Positions 24,068 to 34,213 of a DNA stretch of 64,000 nt are shown piece by piece (position 1 is the stretch's first letter; each line of letters begins with the position of its first letter). This stretch comes from Vibrio sinaloensis DSM 21326. GTDB lineage: Bacteria > Pseudomonadota > Gammaproteobacteria > Enterobacterales > Vibrionaceae. The notes below the pieces were generated by a model, which was not told the DNA's origin, searched no databases, and saw only the letters and a list, made by a program, of their open reading frames with translations. The DNA lies in NCBI RefSeq assembly GCF_000189275.1, contig NZ_AEVT01000006.1, forward strand, positions 89,791-153,790. The letters run 5' to 3'. The position numbers were made by a program, and so were the translations under genes.

Positions 24068-24190
24068 TAAATAATCTATTGGATAGCATAACGATAATAC
24101 CGATGTTGAGCGTACGTCTGTCTAAGGCGCGAAATACTACTTTGAGCCGGAAAATGATGTAAAGTCGGTGTTTTGATCTTTGGATGTATT

Positions 24191-24607
24191 ATGTCTCAGC
24201 CAGTAAAACAGCAAATTGGTAATATTGCCCTCGTGGTAGACAACTACGATGATGCCATCGACTTTTATACTCAGAAGCTCCAGTTTACCCTAGTGGAAGA
24301 CACCAATCTTGGTGGCGGTAAGCGGTGGGTTCAGGTGTCGCCACCCAATTCAAACGGTACCAACCTACTGCTCGCACAAGCCAGTAATGAAGAGCAGGCC
24401 AAGAGCGTGGGAAATCAAACTGGAGGTCGGGTATTTTTGTTTCTACAAACGAATGATTTCTGGCGAGATTACCAATTAATGAAAACAAATGGCGTCGTGT
24501 TCAACGAAGAACCGAGAGTGGAGGAGTACGGTACTGTGGTTGTGTTCCAAGATCTATACGGTAATAAGTGGGATCTCCTTCAGTTGAACAACAAAGAGAC
24601 GAAGTAA
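24191..24607 (+). CDS. VOC-family protein
   Basis: 138 residues from the ATG at 24191. IGNIALVVDNYDDAIDFYTQKLQFTLVEDTNLGGGKRWVQVSPPNSNGTNLLLAQA is typical of the bleomycin-resistance/glyoxalase fold, ending VVVFQDLYGNKWDLLQL. Substrate unknown. It starts a group of three same-strand small genes with the YbaA-like and DUF4336 genes. Confidence 0.87.
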   Translation: MSQPVKQQIGNIALVVDNYDDAIDFYTQKLQFTLVEDTNLGGGKRWVQVSPPNSNGTNLLLAQASNEEQAKSVGNQTGGRVFLFLQTNDFWRDYQLMKTNGVVFNEEPRVEEYGTVVVFQDLYGNKWDLLQLNNKETK

Positions 24608-24662
24608 GCTTAAATCGCGTCTATTGGTCTATGGTTATAACTCAACTATTGGGAGGTGAGTT

Positions 24663-25016
24663 ATGTCGTATATTGATGGATTTGTCGCAGCGGTGCCCAC
24701 GGGCAACAAAGCAGAGTACCAAGCGCATATTGAGCTTGCCGCAGCAATGTTTAAAGACCATGGCGCCCTGCAAGTTGTGGAGGCATGGGGCGATGAGGTA
24801 CCGGATGGCGAGGTAACCTCCTTTCCGATGGCGGTAAAAGCAACCAGCGATGAAACGGTGGTCTTTTCGTGGGTCATCTGGCCTTCTAAAACAGTACGAG
24901 ACGCAGCGTGGCAAAAAATTATGGATGATCCGCGAATGAGTCAAGAGCACAACCCAATGCCGTTCGATGGTAAACGCATTATTTATGGTGGCTTTGACGT
25001 TATTCTGGATCGCTAA
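24663..25016 (+). CDS. YbaA-like DUF1428 protein
   Basis: 117 residues with a strong GGGAGGTGA ribosome site. Close to E. coli YbaA throughout: YIDGFVAAVPTGNKAEYQAHIELAAAMFKDHGALQVVEAWGDEVPDGEVTSFPMAV and NPMPFDGKRIIYGGFDVI. It has a ferredoxin-like dimeric alpha-beta barrel fold. Function is not established. Confidence 0.9.
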   Translation: MSYIDGFVAAVPTGNKAEYQAHIELAAAMFKDHGALQVVEAWGDEVPDGEVTSFPMAVKATSDETVVFSWVIWPSKTVRDAAWQKIMDDPRMSQEHNPMPFDGKRIIYGGFDVILDR

Positions 25017-25079
25017 GTGCAAACAACGCTTTGAGAGGCATTGAGGTTCGGTCGCTTTGGTGCTTCTCAAGGCTCAGCG

Positions 25080-25784
25080 ATGGAAGAGATATTAATGGAA
25101 CAGCTCGCGCAGAACATATGGGTATTTGATGGCCCGACGGTGCGTTTCTTTGGTTTCCCTTTCACTACTCGAATGACGGTGGTTCGCCTCGCGAATGGCG
25201 CGCTCTGGCTTCACAGTCCTATTCAGCTTAGCGACTCACTGGTTGAGCAAATTAATCAGTTAGGGACGGTGGATTATTTGATTGCTCCAAACCACCTTCA
25301 CCACCTATTCCTCGCCGATTGGCTCGAAGTGTACCCAGAGGCTCAACTGTATGGTACTAACGAGGTGATTAAAAAGCGTCAAGATTTGGCGTTTGATGGT
25401 TCGCTTAATGTTGAGCAGCAGTGGCCTTGGAGAGAAGAGATCGAACAAGAGCTGTTTACCGGTTCTCCTGCGATGCAAGAATGTGTATTTTTTCATCCAG
25501 AGTCTCGCACTTTAATCGTCACTGATCTTGTGGAGAACTTTGCTAAGCAACATTTTAATTATTGGCAGCGGCCGGTGGCGAAGGGGATAGGGATTTTAGC
25601 TCCACATGGTCAAATGCCTTTAGACTGGAGGCTGAGCTTTATGTTTGGTAAAGCCAAAGCGCGCCAACACATGATGCGAATTTTAGCGTGGCAGCCGCAA
25701 ACCTTGGTGATGTCACATGGAAACATAGTGTACAGCAACGCCGAGTCGTTTTTACGCCGCTCATTCCGTTGGTTAATCCAGTGA
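25080..25784 (+). CDS. DUF4336 protein (metallo-beta-lactamase-like fold)
   Basis: 234 residues from ATG 25080; ATG 25095 also has a plausible ribosome site. The DUF4336 pattern is visible: LAQNIWVFDGPTVRFFGFPFTTRMTVVRLANGALWLHSPI, then LIAPNHLHHLFLADWLEVYPEAQLYG, where HLHH occupies the position of the H-x-H-x-x-D metal motif. Later IVTDLVENF and MSHGNIV. Possibly a metal-dependent hydrolase. Same strand as the YbaA-like gene, 63 bases on. Confidence 0.82.
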   Translation: MEEILMEQLAQNIWVFDGPTVRFFGFPFTTRMTVVRLANGALWLHSPIQLSDSLVEQINQLGTVDYLIAPNHLHHLFLADWLEVYPEAQLYGTNEVIKKRQDLAFDGSLNVEQQWPWREEIEQELFTGSPAMQECVFFHPESRTLIVTDLVENFAKQHFNYWQRPVAKGIGILAPHGQMPLDWRLSFMFGKAKARQHMMRILAWQPQTLVMSHGNIVYSNAESFLRRSFRWLIQ

Positions 25785-25894
25785 TTGCTGAGGGTGATTA
25801 GCTGGGGTTGCCGCGAATAAACCACGCGCTTTACCCTTTATCGAATTGCTGATATTTATAGAGTTTGTCAGCAACAACAGGAGTAATCACGAAT

Positions 25895-26356
25895 ATGGAT
25901 ATTCGAATTGATGATCTTACTGGCGGTGAAGTCATTCAACTGTTAGAAGAGCATTTACAAGACATGTATGCGACATCGCCACCGGAAAGCGTTCACGCGC
26001 TGGATGTCGAAGCGTTAAAATCGCCACAAATTACTTTTTACAGTGGATGGAAAGAGCAAACCTTGCTTGGATGCGTTGCAATTAAGTCTTTGAGCGACAA
26101 GCACGCAGAACTAAAATCGATGCGAACCAGTACTCATGCTCGAAAGCAAGGGGTAGCGTCGCGCTTGCTGGCTCATGCTCTGGAACAGGCGTCAGCAAAA
26201 GGGTTTAAGACCGTGAGTTTAGAAACTGGATCGCAAGCTTTCTTCCAGCCGGCCCGTTCGCTGTATGAGAAATATGGTTTCCAATACTGTGGCCCATTTG
26301 CAGATTACGATGAAGATCCCAACAGTCGATTTATGTCAAAGTCTCTCGACGTTTAA
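25895..26356 (+). CDS. GNAT N-acetyltransferase
   Basis: 153 residues from ATG 25895. The acetyl-CoA motif is RTSTHARKQGVASRLLAHALEQASAKGFKTVSLETGSQAFFQPARSLYEKYGF, typical of YsnE/PhnO-like acetyltransferases, with a CGPFADYDEDPNSRFMSKSL ending. Acceptor unknown. A stand-alone gene ended by its own terminator. Confidence 0.9.
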   Translation: MDIRIDDLTGGEVIQLLEEHLQDMYATSPPESVHALDVEALKSPQITFYSGWKEQTLLGCVAIKSLSDKHAELKSMRTSTHARKQGVASRLLAHALEQASAKGFKTVSLETGSQAFFQPARSLYEKYGFQYCGPFADYDEDPNSRFMSKSLDV

Positions 26357-26378
26357 AACTATTCTGTTAGATCGAATT

Positions 26379-26409
26379 AAAACGGCTTAACATTTCGTTA
26401 AGCCGTTTT
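26379..26409. terminator. bidirectional terminator between GNAT and yghU
   Basis: Perfect 12-base stem, AAAACGGCTTAA and TTAAGCCGTTTT, with a 7-base loop, A-run before and T-run after. Confidence 0.85.
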
Positions 26410-26434
26410 GTCTAGGGGTGTTTCAAGAGCAGAT

Positions 26435-27295
26435 TTATTCAGGCTTTAGTGCCAATGCGTTATCAATATCGGCGGCACTGTTACGCTGAGGAACTTGCTC
26501 CCACTCTTCACCCCAAGAGCGGTTGACAATACGCCCGCGCTGGACAGCCTCTCTCTGTTCAATCTCTTTCGCCCAACGCAGTACATTGGTGTACCCCTCG
26601 GCTTGGAGAAACTCTACCGCATCATAGGCTTTACCCAGAACAACGTTGCCATACCAAGGCCAAGTAGCGATGTCTGCAATGGTGTATTCGTCGCCTGCTA
26701 AGAAGCGAGTTTTCGCTAACTGCTTGTCTAGCACGTCTAACTGACGTTTGGCTTCCATCGTAAAGCGGTTGATTGGGTATTCGAATTTTTCTGGTGCGTA
26801 GACATAGAAGTGACCAAAACCACCTCCGAGATAGGGCGCAGAGCCTTGAAGCCAGAACAACCAGTTCATGGTTCGGGTTTTGGCTGCTAGGTCAGTGGGT
26901 AGGAAGTGGCCAAATTTTTCAGCAAGATACAGCAAGATATTGCCTGATTCGAACACGTTAATCGGCTCGTCACCAGAGTGGTCGACTAAGGCTGGAATTT
27001 TAGAGTTTGGGTTAACTTCCACAAAGCCTGAACCAAACTGATCGCCTTCACCAATCTTGATCATATAAGCATCGTATTCCGCTTCGCTTACACCCAGCGC
27101 CAGCAACTCTTCAAGCATGATGGTGACTTTTTGCCCGTTGGGAGTGCCCATTGAATACAACTGAATAGGGTGATTGCCAACTGGGAGCACCTGCTCATGA
27201 CGTGCACCAGAGTCAGGACGATTGATGCTAGCCCACTGACCACCGCTTTCATCATCCATAGTCCAAACTTTAGGTGGTTGATATTGTTCTGTCAT
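26435..27295 (-). CDS. yghU: glutathione-dependent disulfide-bond oxidoreductase YghU
   Basis: 286 residues. Matches the YghU/Nu-class GST pattern: YQPPKVWTMDDESGGQWASINRP start, HPIQLYSMGTPNGQKVTIMLEELLALG (thioredoxin-like N-domain without a catalytic Cys), VNPNSKIPALVDHSG, VFESGNILLYLAEKFG, then the helical domain with GGGFGHFYVYAPEKFEYPINRFTMEAKRQLDVLD. YghU binds two glutathiones and reduces disulfides and peroxides in the cytoplasm. Confidence 0.93.
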   Translation of the reverse strand: MTEQYQPPKVWTMDDESGGQWASINRPDSGARHEQVLPVGNHPIQLYSMGTPNGQKVTIMLEELLALGVSEAEYDAYMIKIGEGDQFGSGFVEVNPNSKIPALVDHSGDEPINVFESGNILLYLAEKFGHFLPTDLAAKTRTMNWLFWLQGSAPYLGGGFGHFYVYAPEKFEYPINRFTMEAKRQLDVLDKQLAKTRFLAGDEYTIADIATWPWYGNVVLGKAYDAVEFLQAEGYTNVLRWAKEIEQREAVQRGRIVNRSWGEEWEQVPQRNSAADIDNALALKPE

Positions 27296-27423
27296 TGTTA
27301 TTCCTTATCCAAAAGTGATATCCGGCATTGATTATGATTGGGTTGAATGAACGAAATAAAAAGTCTTTTGAGATAAAAGTGTTAGAACAGAAAGTTATTG
27401 GCAAGAGTAGGGAAGCATAAAGA

Positions 27424-27446
27424 GAGCTCACCGAGACAGTGAGCTC
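27424..27446 (-). terminator. hairpin after the HAD phosphatase gene
   Basis: GAGCTCAC and GTGAGCTC arms, 7-base loop, followed in the gene's direction by TCTTTAT. A weak intrinsic terminator. Confidence 0.5.
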
Positions 27447-27453
27447 GAATCGA

Positions 27454-28101
27454 TTACGCTTTTTTCAGTGCGTCCAGAGCGTCATGAAGTGACGGCACAA
27501 TTTGATGACCAAGAGCGATCACTTCGGAGCATGGCTCTACCAAATCAGGGACTTGAAACGTGGTCATATTGGCGGCTACTGAGCTGCGAACACCGTTGTT
27601 AGAATCTTCAAATGCAACACAGTGTTTAGCTGCAACATTTAGCCTTTGCGCTGCAAGCAGATAAATTTCTGGGTCTGGCTTGCCGTTAGACACTTCACAG
27701 CCACAGGTTAGGTTATCAAAGTAGACATCTAACCCGGCAAGTTTTAGCTTTATTTGCGCGACTTCTCGATGAGTAGACGTAGCAACGGCTGTCGGAATTT
27801 GATTTTCCTTAAGCCAGCTAAGCAGTTCGGTAACCCCATCTTTAACTGGAATGGCCTGGTGTTTCACGATGGAGTCATAGTTTACTCGCCACTCTGCGTG
27901 TAGCTCATCGTAATGCTCTCCATAGGCATCGCGGAATATCTTTTCAATGCCAGCGGAGTTTCTTCCGATAATGGACAGGTAGACATCTTGATAGAAGGGT
28001 TGATTAACCGTCTCACAGGCTTGTTTAAATACGCGCATACAGACACGTTCGGTGTCGAGCAAAAGGCCATCCATATCGAAGATAGCGGCTTGGAATTTCA
28101 T
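27454..28101 (-). CDS. HAD-family sugar-phosphate phosphatase (beta-phosphoglucomutase-like)
   Basis: 215 residues. HAD motif I is FDMDGLLLDTE (nucleophile and acid-base Asp pair), motif II AVATSTH, motif III Lys in SNGKPDPEIYLLAAQRL and motif IV FEDSNNGVRS. The cap is the alpha-helical C1 type. Closest in style to YqaB, YcjU and YniC phosphatases acting on sugar phosphates; substrate not predictable. Confidence 0.9.
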   Translation of the reverse strand: MKFQAAIFDMDGLLLDTERVCMRVFKQACETVNQPFYQDVYLSIIGRNSAGIEKIFRDAYGEHYDELHAEWRVNYDSIVKHQAIPVKDGVTELLSWLKENQIPTAVATSTHREVAQIKLKLAGLDVYFDNLTCGCEVSNGKPDPEIYLLAAQRLNVAAKHCVAFEDSNNGVRSSVAANMTTFQVPDLVEPCSEVIALGHQIVPSLHDALDALKKA

Positions 28102-28291
28102 GTTACTACTTAACTAAAGGGGTGGATATTGGGTTAAGTTTGGCACAGTTACCCCGATGAGGGAAAGCAGTAAAACGTGAGTATTTGGTCAGGGTGAGTG
28201 ATTGTCCATATTAGTTAATTCAGATGGGTTAATTTGTCTGCGCTGTTCGAGTACACTGCCAAAACAATAAGTTAAAAATAGAGAGGAAGTC

Positions 28292-29170
28292 ATGACTCAC
28301 AAGGTAGCCTTTATTGGACTGGGTGTGATGGGATACCCAATGGCAGGGTATTTGAGTAAAGCTGGTCACCAAACCAAGGTGTTTAACCGTACGTTAGCAA
28401 AAGCTGCTCAATGGGCGGGTGAATATCAGGGGGAGGCATGTGACACGCCTAAGCAAGCTGCGGCGGATTGTGACGTAGTGTTTGTTTGCGTTGGCAATGA
28501 CGACGATGTGCGCAGTGTCGTTTATGGTGAAGACGGTATTCTTGCAGGTCTAAAGCCTGGCGCGGTGCTGGTGGATCACACTACAACATCGGCTGAGCTG
28601 GCGATTGAGCTTGCCAAATCTGCAGCAAAAAATGGCAATCAGTTTATCGATGCACCAGTATCTGGCGGCCAAGCGGGCGCGGAAAATGGAGTGTTGACCA
28701 TTATGTGTGGTGGCGAGCAATCTGTATTTGATGCAGTGGCACCTATTATGGATGTTTACGCTAAGCAGATGACGTTACTTGGTGAGAATGGCCAAGGACA
28801 GCGCTGTAAAATGGTCAATCAAATCTGTATTGGCGGCATCTTACAAGGGTTGAGTGAAGCCTTGCTATTGGCGCAGAAATCCGGTTTGGATATTGAACAA
28901 GTGGTCGATACGTTGAAGCACGGTGCAGCAGGGTCATGGCAAATGGAAAACCGCGCCGTGACAATGTCACAAGATAAGTTTGATTTTGGCTTCGCGATTG
29001 ACTGGATGCGTAAAGACCTTGGCTTTTGTCTTAATGAAGCAGAGCGCGTTGGCCTAGAGCTTCCCCTAACTAAAAAGGTTGATGAGCAATACGCAGAGCT
29101 ACAACAAGACGGTTTAGGTCGTATGGATACGTCAGTACTGTTTAAAGCGGTTGCAAAGAATCAAAAGTAA
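28292..29170 (+). CDS. NAD(P)-dependent beta-hydroxyacid dehydrogenase
   Basis: 292 residues with AGAGGAAG before the ATG. Rossmann motif FIGLGVMGYPMAGYLSKAGH, substrate loop DAPVSGGQAGAENGVLTIMCGG, and the catalytic-Lys segment GQGQRCKMVNQICIGGILQGLSEAL; the last part is helical. Family members are 3-hydroxyisobutyrate and tartronate-semialdehyde reductases. The exact substrate is unknown. It faces the katG region. Confidence 0.92.
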   Translation: MTHKVAFIGLGVMGYPMAGYLSKAGHQTKVFNRTLAKAAQWAGEYQGEACDTPKQAAADCDVVFVCVGNDDDVRSVVYGEDGILAGLKPGAVLVDHTTTSAELAIELAKSAAKNGNQFIDAPVSGGQAGAENGVLTIMCGGEQSVFDAVAPIMDVYAKQMTLLGENGQGQRCKMVNQICIGGILQGLSEALLLAQKSGLDIEQVVDTLKHGAAGSWQMENRAVTMSQDKFDFGFAIDWMRKDLGFCLNEAERVGLELPLTKKVDEQYAELQQDGLGRMDTSVLFKAVAKNQK

Positions 29171-29174
29171 ACCG

Positions 29175-29234
29175 CTAGTAGAAGATAAACAGCTCTTTGG
29201 TATCAAACAGCTTAAAGAAATCAAAATTGTTCAT
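29175..29234 (-). CDS. putative 19-residue Phe-rich small protein downstream of katG
   Basis: ATG at 29234 with an excellent AGGAGTG site about seven bases upstream, then MNNFDFFKLFDTKELFIFY and a TAG stop. Six of 19 residues are Phe. It lies 130 bases after the katG stop on the same strand. The terminal codons with the stop (the CTAGTAGAAGATA sequence on the given strand, 29175-29187) recur at 29301-29313, so the 3' end seems duplicated. It may be a membrane-associated microprotein. Confidence 0.45.
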   Translation of the reverse strand: MNNFDFFKLFDTKELFIFY

Positions 29235-29310
29235 AATTATCACTCCTCATTTATTCGTGATTATGCATTTTGGTTCTTACCTTGGGTCGCTTATTAAACC
29301 CTAGTAGAAG

Positions 29311-29344
29311 ATAGTGGCGAATGCCAAATCGCCACTATTTTTTT
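29311..29344 (+). terminator. terminator between the dehydrogenase and katG
   Basis: ATAGTGGCGA and TCGCCACTAT arms, 8-base loop, seven T on the plus strand. On the minus strand the tail is TCTTCT, so it may also end katG transcripts weakly. Confidence 0.8.
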
Positions 29345-29363
29345 GCTCTCTACTTTTTCATTG

Positions 29364-31667
<2,304 letters not shown>

Positions 31668-31720
31668 TTATTCGGTTATCTGATACAGCAAAGAATAGAG
31701 CGCAATTGAGTTAAAAGAAA

Positions 31721-31757
31721 TTTGTTACTAGCTATGTTATTGATAGGCATCATCTAT
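31721..31757 (-). promoter_or_regulatory. OxyR-like binding site upstream of katG
   Basis: CTAT, 7 bases, ATAG, 7 bases, CTAT (31732-31757) matches three of the four OxyR elements ATAG-N7-CTAT-N7-ATAG-N7-CTAT. The outermost element is TTTG instead of ATAG. Confidence 0.55.
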
Positions 31758-31797
31758 CTTATTCAAGCTAGACAAGGAGGGGAGCAGTGGTAGGACG

Positions 31798-31822
31798 TGA
31801 GGCCATTCGATATGGCCTCACT
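31798..31822 (-). terminator. hairpin after the GST gene
   Basis: A perfect 10-base stem, GTGAGGCCAT and ATGGCCTCAC, with a five-base loop just past the GST stop. No T-run follows on the minus strand. Confidence 0.45.
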
Positions 31823-31830
31823 TTAAGGGC

Positions 31831-32448
31831 TTAGCCGTATTGGACTTCCAGCTGTTCGGCTTTTTGCCAATTAGGGTGAGTCGCAAGTTGTTGTGCGTAC
31901 TTGGCGATGTTTGGGTAACGCTCCAGTAGGCCAAACTTACCTAGAATGTCGACGATAAACGACATCATAATGTCGGCACCAGTCAGTTTGTCGGCAACTA
32001 AGTAACGTTTTCCTTCAAGTCGTTGATTGACGTAACCCATAACCTTGTCCAGCTCTACTTCAGCATAGTCGGCCAGGAAGTTGGTGGGTGCACCATCTTT
32101 TGCGACAAAGGTTTTCAACAGTAAAGGCAGCGCCGCTGAGCTTTCTGCAAAATGAAGCCATTGCAGATAGTCGAGGTGGTCATTGCTGCCAAGCGCCGGG
32201 GCGAGGCGATCCGCTGCGTATTTTGCGATCAGGTACTCGGTGATAGCGCCAGATTCCGTGATCACTTTTCCTTGTTCTTCAATCACTGGAGACTTACCAA
32301 GTGGGTGCACGGTTTTAAGCTCAGGCGGTGCGAGAAACGTCACGCTATCACGATGGTATGGAATCACTTTGTACTCAACGTCAAGCTCTTCAAGTAGCCA
32401 GATAATACGCTTAGAACGCGATTGGTTCAGGTGGTGGAGAATAATCAT
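31831..32448 (-). CDS. glutathione S-transferase in NemR-controlled operon
   Basis: 205 residues from ATG 32448, with AAGGAG upstream. N-terminal thioredoxin-like domain (HHLNQSRSKRIIWLLEELDVEYKVI with a Ser candidate, PLGKSPVIEE, ESGAITEYLIAKYA) and helical C-domain (LTGADIMMSFIVDIL). It conjugates glutathione to electrophiles. It begins 10 bases after the curA-like gene, so the two form an operon under a NemR-type operator. Confidence 0.92.
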   Translation of the reverse strand: MIILHHLNQSRSKRIIWLLEELDVEYKVIPYHRDSVTFLAPPELKTVHPLGKSPVIEEQGKVITESGAITEYLIAKYAADRLAPALGSNDHLDYLQWLHFAESSAALPLLLKTFVAKDGAPTNFLADYAEVELDKVMGYVNQRLEGKRYLVADKLTGADIMMSFIVDILGKFGLLERYPNIAKYAQQLATHPNWQKAEQLEVQYG

Positions 32449-32458
32449 AGCAGGCTCC

Positions 32459-33490
32459 TTAAATCGGTTGATTGGTTTGAACGACAAGCTTGCCGAAGTT
32501 CTTGCCTTCCAGTAAGCCGATGAAAGCCTCCGGCGCATTTTCTAGTCCGTCAACAAGATGCTCGCGATAGTGGATTTTGCCTTGTGCAAGCCACTTCGTC
32601 ATGTCTGCGGCGAACTCGCCGTAGCGGTGAGCGTAGTCATCAAAAATGATGAAGCCTTGCATCTTGATACGTTTAATCAACAGTTGCGCCATCAACATCG
32701 ACATGCGGTCTGGGCCTTCTGGCAATGAGGTTGCATTGTATTGAGAGATTAGGCCACACAAAGGAATACGTGCCCCCGTGTTTAACAGAGGTAACACTGC
32801 GTCAAACACCTTACCGCCGACATTTTCGAAATAGACGTCAATCCCTTTGTCACAAACCTTCGCCAGTTGCTCTGCAAAGTCGTCCGCTTTGTGGTCGATA
32901 CACTCGTCAAAACCCAGCTGAGTTTTTGCGTAATCACACTTTTCTGCGCCGCCAGCAACACCAACCACGCGACAACCTTTCAACTTACCGATCTGACCAA
33001 CCATAGAGCCAACCGCACCTGTCGCGGCGGCTACAACCAGAGTATCACCTTCTTTAGGTTGACCGATGTCGAGCAGACCCATATATGCGGTGAAACCCGG
33101 CATACCCATAACACCGAGCGCGTAAGAAGGGTGAGACGGCTCCATTCCCATTTTGATTAGGCCTTCACCGTTAGATATGCCGTAATCTTGCCAACCCGTA
33201 AAAGCTAACACCCATTCGCCTTTATCGAAATTGTCATGCTTTGATTCAACAACCTGACACACAGTGCCACCCACCATGGTCTCATCAATCGCAACAGGGT
33301 CAGCGTATGATTTTGCATCGTTCATACGGCCGCGCATGTACGGGTCGAGTGAAAGGTAAACGCTGCGCAGTAGGATCTCTCCTTCATTCGGGCTTGGAAT
33401 GTCAGCCGTTTCTATGCGGAAGTTGTCTGCCACTGGTGCGCCTTTTGGGCGAGAAGCAAGCACTATGCGTCGGTTTGTAGAGTCAGTCAT
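32459..33490 (-). CDS. curA: CurA-like NADPH-dependent alkenal/curcumin reductase
   Basis: 343 residues, matching E. coli CurA (YncB) along its length: RRIVLASRPKGAPVADNFRIE, LLRSVYLSLDPYMRGRMNDAKSY, VMGMPGFTAYMGLLDIGQPKEGDTLVVAAATGAVGSMVGQIGKLKGCRVVGVAGG and IDVYFENVGGKVFDAVLPLLN. A zinc-free medium-chain reductase acting on the double bond of alpha,beta-unsaturated carbonyls. First gene of an operon with GST, with a NemR-type operator 19 bases upstream. Confidence 0.93.
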   Translation of the reverse strand: MTDSTNRRIVLASRPKGAPVADNFRIETADIPSPNEGEILLRSVYLSLDPYMRGRMNDAKSYADPVAIDETMVGGTVCQVVESKHDNFDKGEWVLAFTGWQDYGISNGEGLIKMGMEPSHPSYALGVMGMPGFTAYMGLLDIGQPKEGDTLVVAAATGAVGSMVGQIGKLKGCRVVGVAGGAEKCDYAKTQLGFDECIDHKADDFAEQLAKVCDKGIDVYFENVGGKVFDAVLPLLNTGARIPLCGLISQYNATSLPEGPDRMSMLMAQLLIKRIKMQGFIIFDDYAHRYGEFAADMTKWLAQGKIHYREHLVDGLENAPEAFIGLLEGKNFGKLVVQTNQPI

Positions 33491-33508
33491 GGAGAGGTTC
33501 CCTTGTAT

Positions 33509-33523
33509 TAGACCAGTCGTCTA
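33509..33523. promoter_or_regulatory. NemR-type operator before curA-gst
   Basis: TAGACCAGTCGTCTA, an imperfect palindrome of the NemR-box kind. The extended 17-mer TTAGACCAGTCGTCTAG occurs identically before the repressor gene at 34174-34190. Confidence 0.8.
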
Positions 33524-33534
33524 GTTGTTATTTC

Positions 33535-33564
33535 AAAAAATCCCGCCTAATCAGTTTAGGCGGG
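33535..33564 (-). terminator. terminator of the NemR-like gene
   Basis: CCCGCCTAA and TTAGGCGGG arms, 5-base loop, then A and six T on the minus strand. It insulates the repressor from the curA promoter. Confidence 0.88.
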
Positions 33565-33568
33565 GTAT

Positions 33569-34153
33569 TTAAGCTTGGAGTTTTTGTTTAGTGGTTGTCA
33601 GGCTCAACTCAAGGTTCACCTGGTCTTGCATCAACTTGTTGAGCAGGCTCGCACCTAGCCACTGTTGATAGAGCTGAGCGGCAGTTTGGCGACTATCTTG
33701 TTTGGCGATAGAGCCATCTGCTATGCCAGCCTCGATGGTGGCCGCGATAGCATTAATTATCTGCTCAGCACCATTTGCCAGCGAGACTCGCATTTTATCT
33801 GATAGATCCGAGACTTCCGCACTCAGTTTTACCACTAAACACTTATTCGCATTACACACGCCGTTTTCTAGTTGCAGCCAGCGAGAGAAATAATCCATTA
33901 CGCAATCATAGCCTGACTTATCAGCTTGGCTGAGCACCGTGCTGATTCGTGCCATGTAACTGCGAAAATATTCTTCAATCAACGCTTCACCAAATTGCTC
34001 TTTGGATTTGAAGTAATGATAGAAAGAGCCTTTCGGCACTTCAGCGGTCTTTAGCAGCTCAGATAAACCAACGGCGGTAAAGCCTTTGTTGACGATAAGT
34101 TGATAACCAACGTCTAGGATATGCTGGCGTGTGTCGTGTGTTTTTGCGTTCAT
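33569..34153 (-). CDS. nemR: NemR-like TetR-family electrophile-sensing repressor
   Basis: 194 residues from ATG 34153; a GTG three codons earlier is possible. TetR helix-turn-helix DTRQHILDVGYQLIVNKGFTAVGLSELLKTAEVPKGSFYHYFKSKEQFGEALI, nearly identical to E. coli NemR. The ligand domain includes NANKCLVVKLSAEVSDLSDKMR, holding the Cys that corresponds to the redox-sensitive Cys of NemR. Likely inactivated by reactive aldehydes, quinones or hypochlorous acid, releasing curA-gst and itself. Confidence 0.9.
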   Translation of the reverse strand: MNAKTHDTRQHILDVGYQLIVNKGFTAVGLSELLKTAEVPKGSFYHYFKSKEQFGEALIEEYFRSYMARISTVLSQADKSGYDCVMDYFSRWLQLENGVCNANKCLVVKLSAEVSDLSDKMRVSLANGAEQIINAIAATIEAGIADGSIAKQDSRQTAAQLYQQWLGASLLNKLMQDQVNLELSLTTTKQKLQA

Positions 34154-34174
34154 GGCCGCCACTTTAACGATAAT

Positions 34175-34189
34175 TAGACCAGTCGTCTA
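34175..34189. promoter_or_regulatory. NemR-type operator before the repressor gene
   Basis: The same TAGACCAGTCGTCTA as at 33509, 22 bases before the nemR-like start. Indicates autoregulation. Confidence 0.8.
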
Positions 34190-34213
34190 GTGGTTTTTGA
34201 TCCGGCGATGATC

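Noticed and set aside
29175..29234. Phenylalanine attenuator leader (six Phe codons)
   Set aside because: No terminator/antiterminator pair and no gene downstream in that direction; the strand continues antisense to the dehydrogenase gene.
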